NCBI GenBank assembly: GCA_963573305.1
Contig: OY754329.1
Span: 82,952,576 to 83,016,575, forward strand
Origin: Pyrrhosoma nymphula
Taxonomy: Eukaryota; Arthropoda; Insecta; Odonata; Coenagrionidae
Direction of reading: 5' to 3'
Length of the DNA stretch: 64,000 bases
Shown here: positions 26,083 through 37,160 of the stretch, one piece after another
How positions within the stretch are numbered: the first letter of the stretch is position 1
Layout of the letters: every line of letters starts with the position of its first letter
The notes under the pieces: model-generated
What the model saw: only the letters and a program-made list of their open reading frames with translations
Told to the model about the DNA's origin: nothing
The model's database searches: none
Translations under genes and position numbers: made by a program

Positions 26083-26246
26083 TACGGAAGAATTTAATAA
26101 CTTTGTTAACTCCACTAAATATTTTTTACCACGACCCGGGTTTAAACACTTGGGTGTCATACCTGAAGATGACACCAAGTGTTGAAACCCGGGTCGTGGT
26201 AATAAATAATCGGTGGAGTTAACAAAGTTATTAAATTCTTCCGTGA
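26083..26246. repeat. Long palindromic repeat, arms about 75 bp
   Basis: TACGGAAGAATTTAATAACT... on the left mirrors ...GTTATTAAATTCTTCCGTGA on the right. Arms of about 75 bases have a handful of mismatches and a loop of only about 10 bases at 26160-26170. The plus strand through the centre carries a hammerhead-like core (separate entry). The palindrome creates a spurious 105-codon open frame on the minus strand. Confidence 0.9.
26155..26205 (+). ncRNA. Hammerhead-like core at the palindrome centre
   Basis: CTGAAGA (26163-26169), one unpaired T, GACAC-CAA-GTGTT as a 5-bp stem II with one G-U pair, then GAAAC (26184-26188) and CCGGGTC. ACCCGGGT after GAA is self-complementary, which would suit a dimeric stem III, and GTC is a canonical cleavage triplet. 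Stem I is weak (about 3 bp). Order and spacing follow the hammerhead plan of Penelope-like elements. Confidence 0.45.
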
Positions 26247-26339
26247 TGGATAAATTCCACAAGATAAAGCCTACTACAGTTTCCTTTGTGAAATAACTCT
26301 TAGTTGGTAATCTTGAAAAACAAAGCAATTGAAGAGCAA

Positions 26340-26740
26340 ATGATACTATAAGTAATGGAAATGTGGTGTTTTCAAAGAATGATGAAGATCAAATGGAAGG
26401 ACAGAATCCCCACGGATATAGCCCTACGAAGAGTTGGAGAAAAAATAATGTATCATGAAAGCTTTTGAGAAGAAGAAGAGACAAACATTTTGGACACATT
26501 TTGTGACACAGAAGCAATAGCAGAAGCAGTTGAAAACAATAATGGGAGGAGAAATAGATAGGGAGGATAACAGAGTAAGACTGATAATGGAGTATAACAG
26601 TTAAATATGAAGGACTGCGAAGTGTATAATTATATAGGAACCAAGCGGTTGGTGAAGAGAATGGTAGAAAACCAATCCTCTGATTGATATGACTGCTAAT
26701 GATGGTACCTCCACCTTCTTCGTGTCCAACCATTGCATTA
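26340..26740 (+). pseudogene. Decayed LINE reverse-transcriptase C-terminus
   Basis: Reads E-M-W-C-F-Q-R-M-M-K-I-K-W-K-D-R-I, then A-L-R-R-V-G-E-K, a stop, and further downstream Y-I-G-T-K-R-L-V-K-R-M-V-E-N before a final stop. This is the post-RT tail of the same LINE family as at 25420 and 46880. Multiple stops and shifts are present. Confidence 0.55.
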
Positions 26741-27289
26741 GCGGCCATGGCCTCGTGGTTAACCCACTTCAGTCCGCAAGCCTATCAGTGCCTATCTTTC
26801 CTCGTTGCCATGCTTTAGAAGGTAACCACAGTGTGTGAGTGTGCAGGCGCGTTTGAATGGGCAAAGTTCATCTCACATGCTGGCAAGCACAAACAGTTCA
26901 CTTGTTACGAGTGATGGGGAATTGTCTCTAATTATTCACTCAGACGAATTCACCATTCACTAACAGTACAGTACGTGACCGGCATTGTAATGTGCCCCAC
27001 CCTCCGGTACGAATTCCAGGCACCCGCACTCCGTGACGCGTTGGTGGAAATAGCAAAAGCTACCACGACGACCCATTTCTTGAACTAGACCATTCCTTCA
27101 TCGTAGCCAAATGACCCGACCTAACTTAACCCAGAGAAAAAAATACTGTTGACTCATTTTTTTATTAACTTGAGAGGATTTACATATTCTAAGTTCTGAG
27201 GAGGTTTAAAACGTCTGTTACAACCCCACAAAAGATTAAGAAACTGGGATTTCAGGTTGCGTTCCACTATTCAGTACCTCCATCCCTTG

Positions 27290-27480
27290 GGGCTGGATTG
27301 GGTTGCTTAATGGCTGAAGAACCAGCTTATCATACGGAGGGACCGGGTTTGAGTCCATGTAGGGCGGTGGTAGAGATTTTTAGAGGAATCTCAGTGCTAT
27401 GTGATTCCCCAAGAAATCCTCTTATCTCCTACCAAGCCAATTTAACGGCTTAGATGACCTCAATTGTCTGTCACCTTCCG
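27290..27480 (+). repeat. tRNA-derived SINE-like sequence
   Basis: TGGCTGAAGAACCAG resembles an A box and GGGTTTGAGTCC a B box, about 40 bases apart, followed by an unrelated tail. It does not fold as a clean tRNA, so a SINE remnant is more likely. Confidence 0.4.
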
Positions 27481-27954
27481 AAATGACCAGCCAACCAATC
27501 ACTAAGATATTTCACAGAATTAACACACTCTTGACTAGTATCGATAATCTTCTATGGACTTGATAAATTAACTCTTTCAAACACCAAAACATTTATTCAT
27601 CATATTTACGTTTCATTGTCAATACAAACGTCCATGCATTTATTTCAACACGAAATGGAACATGCTTTACTTCAAACTTCAAGTCCTACCCTGAAATTGG
27701 TTGACTGAAGCCCTTTACTATTTTCCGTTCCTTGACTTCATTTGACAATGCCTTGATACCTTGCTAGTTCTTGTTTCATGACTAATTTTATCTTGCTATT
27801 GAAATAAATTTCAGTTATAATGATATGCACATGATCCTTTGAATAAATAACAAAGTTGAAGCCCTACATCTCTAAAGAAAAGAAAGATACAAAGACTTGA
27901 GAAAAATTAGCCTTTCTACAACATATGTGAAAAATTCTGACCAGAGTTATTTCA

Positions 27955-28330
27955 CTGGAGGACGGTACAGAAGATGGAAGAGTTGAGTAAAGACCAATTT
28001 GGATTCAGGAAAGGTAGAGGAACGAGAGAAGCCAATTTAGCCATGAGACTTCTCAGAGAGGAGAGGTTGGAAAAAACCAGCCCACGTACTACATTTGGTT
28101 CATTGACCTCGTGAAAGCATTTGACAATGTGAATTAGAGCAGAATGCTCACAACTTTGAAAGAATGCTGTCATTTTATGACAGACTAGTTGTATAAAGGC
28201 TGTCTGAAGGTCATCTGGCAGGGAGTAATGTGGCGATAATGTAAAGAGAGCAAAACTGGTGAAAATAATACTACAAAGTTGTGTTTTCTCACCCAGAATC
28301 TTCAATTTTGACATTGAAAAACACTACCAC
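27955..28330 (+). pseudogene. Decayed LINE reverse-transcriptase core
   Basis: Across frameshifts the plus strand gives L-S-K-D-Q-F-G-F-R-K-G-R-G-T-R-E-A, then W-F-I-D-L-V-K-A-F-D-N-V-N, L-K-E-C, and C-V-F-S-P-R-I-F-N. These correspond to the RT motifs 'Q-x-G-F-R-x-G-x-G-T', 'F-x-D-L-x-K-A-F-D-x-V' and 'G-C-x-L-S-P-x-x-F-N'. It is interrupted by stops and ends where the 28361 palindrome begins. Confidence 0.7.
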
Positions 28331-28360
28331 TTCTAGATTCATCTCGCGGAAGTATTTAGT

Positions 28361-28540
28361 GTCCATACTAAATAATAGAATCGTATGCTTTTCCACAGAA
28401 TTTCAATACAACTTGATAAAACGCGTTTCACAGATTAGCGGGTATGGTACCTGATGACGTCGCAAGTCGGAAAAATGTGTTGTACCGAGTAAAATAAAAT
28501 TTTGTGGAGAAGTACAAGATTCTATTCTTCAGTATGGACC
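28361..28540. repeat. Imperfect palindromic repeat, arms about 85 bp
   Basis: GTCCATACTAAATAATAGAA at the left mirrors TTCTATTCTTCAGTATGGAC at the right, with further matching blocks inward. The arms meet near 28446-28457, where a hammerhead-like core lies. The left arm read in reverse retains the 3' half of the same core (GTGAAACGCGTT), so the element looks like two copies joined head to head. Confidence 0.85.
28446..28486 (+). ncRNA. Hammerhead-ribozyme-like motif with complete core and stem I
   Basis: In order: GGTAC (28446-28450), CTGATGA (28451-28457), CGTC-GCAA-GTCG (28458-28469; a stem II with one U-U mismatch and a GCAA tetraloop), GAAA (28470-28473), a short stem III region AATGTG, TT, then GTACC (28482-28486). 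GGTAC and GTACC pair perfectly as stem I. All invariant core positions (CUGANGA, GAA, the A15.1-U16.1 pair and H17 = U) can be filled. Stem III is minimal, as in the retroelement-associated type. Folding by eye only. Confidence 0.55.
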
Positions 28541-29969
28541 CATTGAAAAAGCAATAAATGAAATAAATAAAAATTAAAAACATAAATACCAAAGCATGAA
28601 TGAAAAGTCAGCATTCAACGCTTTATCCATAACATAGCAATTCTGGAAGAGAAAATTAATATGACGGAAATGAATAGGTAATTGTTTGAACTCGAACGAT
28701 GAACCATAATAGAATATTATGCTAGCAGTATTAATGCTGCTTTTAAAAAATGTCAACTATTCATAAAACTTCTGTCGAGTTATTTTGCCACTTTCTGCCT
28801 TTCAGGAGTATCTCGACTGTTTTTATTTTCTGGATAACTTGATATGCAAAACAAAAACGAGAAAATTGCATTATTACAAGAAACAAGGGAATCAATACGA
28901 AAATGGAATTTCCGTCAGAGCATTGATTCGACTAATTCTATCATGACCCTGCATCACTTAGCAGACCTTTTATAACGACTTGTCCGTCATGAATCTTACT
29001 TTTCCAAATCGCACAGAAAACAACAGCCATAATTGCACATGCTTGGATTTGTTCTTCATTAAAAAATAATTTATTAGGAATAAGCAATCTTTCAGGACAC
29101 CTCAACATAATACAAGCATTAAAATAAAGTTTTCGTTAGAACCATTCACCTTGGCCTAACACATTAATTATAAATACAGAGTAGAATAAAAAATACTATC
29201 ATATAAAAACATTTTACGGCAGTCATACGGATATTTTTAGTCGTGAACCACACTTAGCTCCCTACACTGTTCAGTTTTTGGCACATAAATAACGATAATT
29301 TTTTATTGAAGGCACAAACTTCCAAAAAGACAACATCGAATTTAAAGACTGCTCCTCCTCTTCCGTACGGCATGAATCACATCACATCAGGCTCATTGAA
29401 AGAGATCTCAAGAGAGGGTGATTTGTTCCTTCATACATCTCCACACATTTATCCTGGGTTATGACACTTTAAGAACCATTTTCCACCGTTTGAAGACAAG
29501 GGGGAATACAAAATAACTTGTCAACGTGTCACTTGTAATCCTAAGAGTACATCGAGCAGTTCCAACTCACTACCATTGGATAAACGAACGCCATCCAAAT
29601 ATTTCAAACTGACGCAGAACCCCTTCCTCTTATACAAGCATTCATCTCCATCAAATGCCGTTTGAGCTATAGCCTCCGCCTGCGTTCGAGCGGAAAGACT
29701 ACACAAATAAGACCGACATCGACGAAAATCGAACACGGAAAAAATAAACAGACACAGTAACGTTCGTCGCTGAGCGCTTAAAAAATCGAGGAATTTCAAA
29801 GAAGGAATACAAGCGCTTCCACAAACGACGGGGAAAGAAATCACAGATTTTAGCGCTTTCATGCATTATCACTCGTATACGGCCCTGTTCGCAAAACGGT
29901 CGCATCCCAACTAATATGATGCGAGGGGATGTGCTTTTGGACCGCCCAGTCACCCCGTTTCCACCGAAA
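28541..29969. other. No recognisable gene
   Basis: AT-rich sequence. Overlapping minus-strand open frames of 113 and 84 codons at 29521-29953 lie in a GC-richer patch but show no domain and are not spliced to anything I can see. Confidence 0.4.
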
Positions 29970-30935
29970 TAACTTCCATTTCCTTTTTCCTGGATTTTCG
30001 CTCCTTTCTTGTTTACACCCTCCCTCTAAATTCCCTCCGTTTCACTTCAATTCCCTCGATCCCTCTACTTCTCTTTCGTAGTTCCTACTACTTTCTCTCT
30101 CTCTCTCTCTCTCTCTGCAACTGTCTTTTTCTCTCCATTTATCCCAATCCCTTCACCGTTATCCAGTTTCTCGTCCATCAATCCATAGACATCCTCATTT
30201 CATTCTCCGTCTTCGTAAACTTTTCTTTTCCTATTCTTTATCCTTATTTTTCCTCTTGCTTGGACTTCCTTCATACGTGTGTCCATTTCTAACAATACCT
30301 CACCATTCATCTCCTTATTTTTCGTCTTCTTCCTTCGAAATTTCCTTCTTCCACTACACTATAACTTTCTGTAATGTAACTCCTAAACTCATATATTTCA
30401 TCTCACTTCAGAAAACATCTCTTACGCTGTCTTTCATCCTCTCATTCTATATCTAATTTTCTCTTAATATCTCCACTACTTTCTTTCAATATCTCATTAT
30501 TTCTTTCAATCACCCATTCTTTCCATACATCTCCTTTTTCTTTCAGACTTTCTTCCTGTCTTCTCATTCTTTCGGTCATCTCTATTTTTTACTATAAATC
30601 ACTCATTTTCTCTTTTTCCATCTCACGTTCTTTTCTTCAATCTCCCAGTCTTTTTCCAATTAATAATAACCTCCCTCACTTCCTTTCTCATTCACATCTG
30701 TCCTTCTTTTTCTCCCCCTCTTCCATTCTCGCATTTCCTCCATCCATTCATTCCTTTCTCATTCCACTCTTCTCATCGACAACTTGTCTTCCATCCTAAT
30801 AGTCCCTCTCTCTTTATTTTTTTCTTCCAACACACCCTCTTTCCCAATCTCACTTCCGCATCTCTCCCTGGCCCCTGAATCCTTACCCTGTCTCCCTCTC
30901 TTCCTCTTTTTTTCCACAAGCAGAAAAGGAAAAAA
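29970..30935. repeat. Kilobase-long polypyrimidine tract
   Basis: Almost every base on the plus strand is C or T for about 960 bases, including a pure (CT)n run at 30094-30117. The minus strand is therefore a purine tract starting about 135 bases past the SLC36 stop codon. It is low-complexity sequence; the open frames in it (for example 30759-30965) are compositional artefacts. Confidence 0.9.
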
Positions 30936-30986
30936 TGTAGATTCCATGGACGTCGCACATGTCACCGACGCTAAACGGAATTCTTA

Positions 30987-30992
30987 TTTATT
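30987..30992 (-). terminator. AATAAA polyadenylation signal of the SLC36 gene
   Basis: Minus-strand AATAAA (within AAATAAATAAG) about 80 bases after the stop codon. It is the first canonical signal downstream. A TG repeat (31023-31037) lies between stop and signal. If it is used, the 3' UTR is only about 100 bases and the long polypyrimidine tract below 30935 would be outside the mRNA. Confidence 0.5.
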
Positions 30993-31022
30993 TGCGCTTC
31001 GTGAGTGTCGGGGTCGATAAAA

Positions 31023-31037
31023 CACACACACACACAA
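31023..31037. repeat. (CA)n microsatellite in the 3' UTR
   Basis: Short CA repeat on the plus strand, TG on the transcribed strand, starting about 34 bases after the SLC36 stop codon. Confidence 0.85.
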
Positions 31038-31070
31038 ACACAACGATTTCTCCTCCCTCCCCAACAATCT

Positions 31071-31354
31071 TCACTGATATTTACTGACGATGTCTCTCAG
31101 GGACGTGTAAGAGCCGATGATCAAGCCAAATAGGGCGAACACGAGGATGAGACAGTTCTTGAATAGCATCAGCGCCCGTTTCGTCCCCTGTCCTTCCCAG
31201 TTCTTGGGATGATCCTTCGACAACGTACCCGGTATGTACCAGAAAGTGAACGACTGCAGAAGCGCGGGGTATATTAGTCCAACGCTGGAGAGGCAGAACG
31301 CACCAAACAGCGAGATGAATAACTCCAGGTCAGGAATGGCCGCAGCCAATGTAA
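31071..31354 (-). CDS. SLC36 terminal exon with stop codon
   Basis: Last exon, 284 bases including the TGA stop at 31073-31071. The acceptor is tatcgcttcag. After two bases completing a codon it encodes T-L-A-A-A-I-P-D-L-E-L-F-I-S-L-F-G-A-F, then C-L-S-S-V-G-L-I-Y-P-A-L-L. A loop with N-W-E-G follows and then a final membrane segment (LILVFALFGLIIGSYTSL) and the tail R-D-I-V-S-K-Y-Q. 'AAAIPxLxLFISLVGAFCLSxLGLxxPxxxE' and the late GxxxGxxxSL motif are typical of PAT C-termini. The usual glutamate after P-A-L-L is glutamine here. Confidence 0.95.
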
Positions 31355-31847
31355 CTGAAGCGATATGCAAAAAAAGAGAGAACAGATGGTATATTCGATG
31401 AGAACAAGGTCCTCTAATCACTCACCTGGGAAATTAACCCTGTACTAGCCGCAATGTCATCTCTGTTCCACAAAATCTTCCTTGTAGTGTTAGTTTGTCA
31501 AATTTTTTCAGATGGATGGATCCAATCTCACTCTATGTTCATCTATCCAGACAACAAGCAAGATATTTACAACATGAATATCACGAAATGGATACAAACG
31601 CATATCAGGAACGACTAAATGCGCAGTGTATGCGCCGTTTTCTCAACTTTGTTAACTGAGAAATTTTCTCAATTTTTTTATGGACCGGACGAAGAAGGGT
31701 AGTACATACGCTGAGATGAATGCAGATAGGGCCCTACACTAGGGCGGATAGGAAAAATCAATTTTTCGCGGAGAAACTTGGCCCTCTGGAAAAAGTTGTC
31801 GAAGTGACTCAAAATAAAGCCAGAAAAATTTATGACCTCTAGGTCAC

Positions 31848-32000
31848 CCCTAGACCCTCGCGCCGTGGCCTTTTACAGGGAGGGGGGCCAAAGGAACGCA
31901 ACTTGGAAAAATCCATGGGGAACCGCTGTAAAAACATGACTTTTTCCATTTTCAGCCCCCTCCCCATAAATGGCCACGGCGCGAGGGTCTAGGCAGGGGT
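31848..32000. repeat. Nested inverted repeat in the 3.64-kb element
   Basis: CCCCTAGACCCTCGCGCCGT... (31848-31889) mirrors ...CCACGGCGCGAGGGTCTAGG (31959-32000), arms about 40 bp and GC-rich, loop about 70 bases. Confidence 0.85.
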
Positions 32001-34246
32001 GCTACGAAAGAGCGATATCTCGTATAGAAAACTCCTATCGATTGTGCAAGATTACAATCGATTGCGGTCAAGGTTTCCTTGTTGAAGCATATAGGTGCTG
32101 CTGTAGCCTAATTCTCAAAGGGGCCTTTCTGTTTCTTTGCGTTTGCAGTTTCAAATAATTTAATAGATATCTTTTACAGTTGAGCCGGCGAGAGTTGTCC
32201 GATGACAGGCAGAAGAGTCTAGTTAGGGGTAGGGGGCAAGGTTGCCAGGTCAAATAGAGAAACGCCCACGCCAGAGGTAAACAAAAGGCTTCCTTGAGGT
32301 AAGGATTCAGGAAAGGCGACGGGAGGGAAGGGTGTACGGAAGGAACGCGGTCATCATAACCTTTTTAAGCTATTCTTTCCTGCGTCTCAATCCTCTCTGA
32401 AAGAATCGTGAACGTGGAAAAATTGTGATTTTCTGTACAACAAACCGGTTATTGAAGCAAATATACAAATATGCTGCTAATTAAAATGCTAGAGAAGGAA
32501 GAAAAATATTAGGAAAATCATAGAAATGACTCTGGTTAACCAATAGCTGTTTCTGATTTGATATTTATTATTTCGAACAATTTTCCTTCTAGCTATTCTA
32601 TTTCCTTTTTAAAAACAACATAAGGGTAATTCTTTCCTTAGGGATAGTAAAATTTTCTTGGGATATTTTCCTTTCTCCTTGATTTATTAACTCCAGCGCA
32701 AGCAACATACACATCACAATAATGGAAATACGCCGACGAATTCCGTTGGTGTAAGTTTTTACCTCGTGTGTTAATTTTATGCTCATAGTTAATATTTTTT
32801 CATGTAGTTTTATAAATTTGAAATAGTTTTATTAATTTTATCATTGTGTCCAATCATGCGCAAGGTCAAGGATAGCCATATTGAAATCGGCTCGTTGTTG
32901 TTGTCAGTTGATATTCAAACGTTTTTGTGGCACATCATCATGGATACATCGAATGTTCAGAAAATTTTTGTTTGTTTACTGTAGTGAAATATCAATGGAC
33001 GTGAGGACGAGGGGATTTTGCTTACATGGAATCAGGAGTGTTGAATTAGATTAACGATAACAGACATGTCACCGTTGGTGGTGTTCGAAATACGTTGAGT
33101 ACTTCGTACATGAATATACATGACTTAGTGAGTGAATCTTCGTCGATGTTGTGACTAACAGCAAATTGTATGTAATCCAGGTCTGACAAATCGGCAGTAT
33201 TCTGTGTCCGGAAGAATATTCCTGAGGCTGGAATGGAGAACAAGTTTGTTTATAGCTGGCACCACGGCGAGGAAGACACTATAATTGCTACAAATGGAGT
33301 ACCTAAAGCTCATCACCCTCACATTAATGTCGTTATCAGTATTGGAAGAAGATGTGTAAATTTGTGATCTTGTTATTGTTTCTAAATTTCTCCGTATGGG
33401 GCAAACACTGCAATTAATTTGTAAGTTGATGAATATAATAACTCACCTAGTCATTATTTCTATTTCACGTATCACCTCGTCGTTCTACATGAAGAATCAT
33501 TAATGGCTAGGGATATGGTTTGACCGAGGAAGCCGCGCTGCACCAGGTGTGTGCATATTTTTTCCTCGCGTGTGTATAAACTTCAAGCATTTTCCACAGC
33601 ATTCAAATAAGTTGATCTTGTAAATGGTATATCGTTTTCATGTTGGGAGCATAGTGAACCAATAATTATATATGACTTCTCTGCTAAATTTGTGTTTGAC
33701 AAAGTCAGTTTGCGGCCGTAATAGTATTTGCTCCAAGGTGTCATGTCTTATGCATGTAAGCTGTTTAAGCAAGTTGATTTTGTGACGAATTCATTTTCCA
33801 GTCAACATCATTTAGACTAGTTTCGTTAAGTAATTTGTCACATTACATTTTCCCCTCGACTTTTTTATGGTCTGGTTGGAATTGTTAAATTTTAAAGTGA
33901 CATTAGTTGACCAAAGTGTTTGTTTTAATGCCTGTATTTGTTGTGTACCAGTGAATAAACATTTTCCGGTAAACGAATACTGTGTACGAGTTTTTGTTTT
34001 TCCTCAATCCATCAATGACCAGTGCGTAATATTTTCGAGGCCCAGTTACCAGGTGAGTCCACTGCACGTTAGAGTCTGGAAATAAGGTAAGTTCGAAATG
34101 TGGTGTTATTTACTTTGAACTTAAGATTGGGTTTGACTTTCACAGCGTGAGAAATATAATTTTAAGTCTTAAGTGAAATAAAATGAAAGATTCCTCGGGA
34201 TCTGGGGTTTCGATTCAAATCACGCGCCTACACTTCCTTGTGGACT

Positions 34247-35237
34247 CGCGTGTGGCGCTGCTGCAACGCTCATACTAAAGCTCTTGATAGGAAAGTACGG
34301 TTAACGTTTGATCTCGGCAAATGCCGACAATCGAAGCTTCTGATTGGTTTCCTACATGTTCCTTGCGCATCTAGCCATCGTAGGCCTTTCTTTACATGGA
34401 CTAATCATGTTTTCACAAGATAAAAATTAATTAACTATATTTCATCGAATTTGAGCCATGATAACTTGTGAATGATTAAATTTCTTATAGTACCACATCA
34501 TTTTCATATCAAGTTTATCCTCCAAAATGCGGGAGTTGATAACTGGCGGAATGGTATTTTAATACGATCGTATTAATACGATCTACTATCTAATTTATGT
34601 TCTGCATTGTCATTGTCAAGTCAAGTGAGCATTTTGACAGGATTTCAACGATCAGCACTCCATGTTTAACTGAGGCACTGACCATTATGCACAATGATTA
34701 AGATTCCAGTGACAATACAAGGTTGGTCACCGTCTGCTCTCTATGGGGATTCACTTCATGGTCGAGGAATTGACTTGACGTTTTACTCCTATTGCAGAGA
34801 AATATTCTATACCTAGTCGATTTTGATACCTAATTGACAAGTAAGCTAAAATTTAGGTAGTATTATAACATTTTAAATGCCATTCCGCCAGTTATCAACG
34901 AGAAGACACTTTACGAGCGAGAATAATATCGCGACGTTCCACTTATATTGCAGACGACGCCGTCTGCTGCCGTTTGAGTCGTCTGCTGGGCTCGTATTAA
35001 ACAGGCCGACTCCTTCATTTTGGAGGATTAACTTGATATGAAAATGATGTGGTACTATAGGCAATTTAATCATTCACAAGTTATCATGGCTCCAATCCGA
35101 TGAAATATAGTTAATTAATTTTTATCTCGTGAAAACATGTTTAGTCCCTATCTCTCCCATGTAAAGAAAGGCCTACGATGGCTAGATGCGCAAAGTTGAC
35201 CGTACTTTCCTATCAAGCGCTTAAGCTCACACGCATT
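34247..35237. repeat. Nested inverted repeat with arms of about 300 bp
   Basis: Arms at about 34247-34560 and 34874-35237 match in reverse complement, for example CATCTAGCCATCGTAGGCC, AAAAATTAATTAACTATATT, ATGATAACTTGTGAATGATT and TTGATAACTGGCGGAATGG. The left arm lacks about 125 bases present in the right arm, and the right lacks about 65 bases present in the left, so each arm has its own deletion. The loop is about 313 bases. Confidence 0.9.
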
Positions 35238-37099
35238 GGGCTTACGGGTCTGTCGCCCCCCTAGTCTAGGATTGATCAAGAGGTCCCCAATTTTTCTGGC
35301 CTTATTTTGAGTAACTTTGACAACTTTTTCCCAAGGGCCAAGTTTCTCCGCGAAAAATGGATTTTTCCGATCCGCCCTACCCTTCACTTGTAAATATCTG
35401 GAGGATTTTTTCTGACTTTTATTTTAATCTACCTTTAAACGGTATATTACTTTTATGAATGATTTATAAATAGGGAAATTAAAAAAATGCAAGTATCTGC
35501 ATTTAAATTTCAGCTTATTTATTAAATTTCAAAATATATTCCGAGCAAAAATAAACATTTCTTGCTATAGAAAGATTATTTACAAGCTTTATTTTTGTCT
35601 TTTTTGGGATTTAAAAATTTCTTGATGATATAGAAAACTTATAACGTATCTTCAAAAATTGATTGTGAACAGCTATTTCTCGGTGGATATAACGACCAGA
35701 GTAGGGTTACAAATTTTAAAAATCCCTTCTGATTAAGTTCCAATGACAAATAGTTTCCTCTGTCAACGTAATATGAGTTAACTTGCCGGGCTAGTAAGCA
35801 TATTTGGGTAAATTATTAGCAGTTATTAAAACAAATTGAGATAGTACCTAATAATCACTTTAGTGCTGTTTCGCTACGCATTACTGGTCGAATATTCTGA
35901 ATAACCGTTGCATCGCGTCTCTTCACGGAAAATTAAATCAAGTTATCCAAAAATAATAACCCATTACTTTGGTTTGAATTTCTATTCTTAATTTTAGAGG
36001 AAAATTAAATAAGATTGGTATTTTTACTTTGAGACGAAACAGTACTTAAATGAGCATTTTTTTCTTGAATATAACCTTAAGCATTTATTCTTGGCATTTA
36101 AGAGAAAAATATTAAATAAAACTTTAAATTATACTGAAATAAAAACAAGTTTCGTCGTATTAGCTAAGAAATATGAGAACAAGCGTTATTTAAATGCAAT
36201 TCATAATGACATTTGGTCAAAAAACAGAATATTTACTGTATGATCCACACTGATTTACTGGCCATGAACTTTATGGATATTCAAAAGCTCAGTAACTTCA
36301 CTATACCAATATTACATGGCATTCAGGAGGAACTGTGGAGAATCTTCACATCAATAAAGAAAATACTTATTTAAAAATGAGTGAAATGCCATAGTAACTT
36401 CAGGGTAATCATCCTGTCAATGGTAGTATTTAATGCAGAACAGCAAACAAATTTTTCAAGACAACTTTTAAATGGAATAACTCATAGCGTTAAATTATAT
36501 CACTTTTCTAATTGGCATCCATGCTCCTTGCCTCGATTGTATGTAGTGCCTTGCCAAAAGATTACGAAAATGTATCTTAAACTATAATATGCCATGTTGA
36601 TTACAGTGATCCCTCCCTAAAGCCCATCGGATAATTTGCATATGAATAAATATAGCAGAAATAACTAACTGATGCAATAGTAAGTCATGAAATGCATTAG
36701 TATACTTCTCAACTAGCTTAACACACCAGAAATAACATGATAATCAAATACGCTGGGTGCTTTTTGTGACCTAAGAGTAAAATGCAACCGGAAAATGATC
36801 CTGTGACTCCTGATCCTGTGACAGCTTATGGGAGAGATTTGAAGCACAATTCAGAGAAGCATCTGCAACAAACTTGGGAAGCACCGAAAGTATAAAATCT
36901 GGATTCTTTTAATATCTCTCACACAAATTGGGATACTTTTCTTGAAATGAATAAGTATCCTTATTAATTTTTTGGACAATGTTCATGTAAAATTCAAGGC
37001 ATCATAAAAATTTTGAATTTCTGAATATTTTTCCGCAAATATACCAAGAACATGCAGTTAAAGAGGCACGATTAATCGGAATTGAGGAACTTTCGCCTT

Positions 37100-37160
37100 C
37101 ATAGCCCAAGTTGAGCTCGTAGAGTACAGGGCTCTGGGCTCCCCCTGGTCAGGTCTGGCT
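37100..37160 (+). repeat. Possible tRNA-like SINE fragment
   Basis: GAGCTCGTAGAGTACAGGGC followed by a C-rich stretch and GGTCAGGTCTGG loosely resembles a tRNA-derived head. The B box is poor. Confidence 0.2.

Larger units (their letters stand above)
31740..35379. mobile_element. hAT-like composite element, 3640 bp, with long inverted ends
   Basis: Left end TAGGGCGGATAGGAAAAATC and right end (reverse complement) TAGGGCGGATCGGAAAAATC continue as inverted repeats for about 110-120 bases (31740-31855 and 35262-35379). The flanks are CCCTACAC (31732-31739) and CCCTTCAC (35380-35387), an 8-bp target duplication with one difference. TAGGG ends and 8-bp duplications fit hAT; P elements also make 8-bp duplications. 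No transposase domain is recognised inside, so it is non-autonomous. It sits in the last SLC36 intron, about 385 bases from the terminal exon's acceptor. Confidence 0.8.

Noticed and set aside
26011..26328. 105-codon minus-strand open frame
   Set aside because: Created by the palindrome; no coding signature.
30759..31020. Open frames on both strands near the polypyrimidine tract
   Set aside because: Low-complexity purine/pyrimidine bias removes stops; peptides are Arg/Lys/Glu/Gly or Ser/Pro/Leu repeats.
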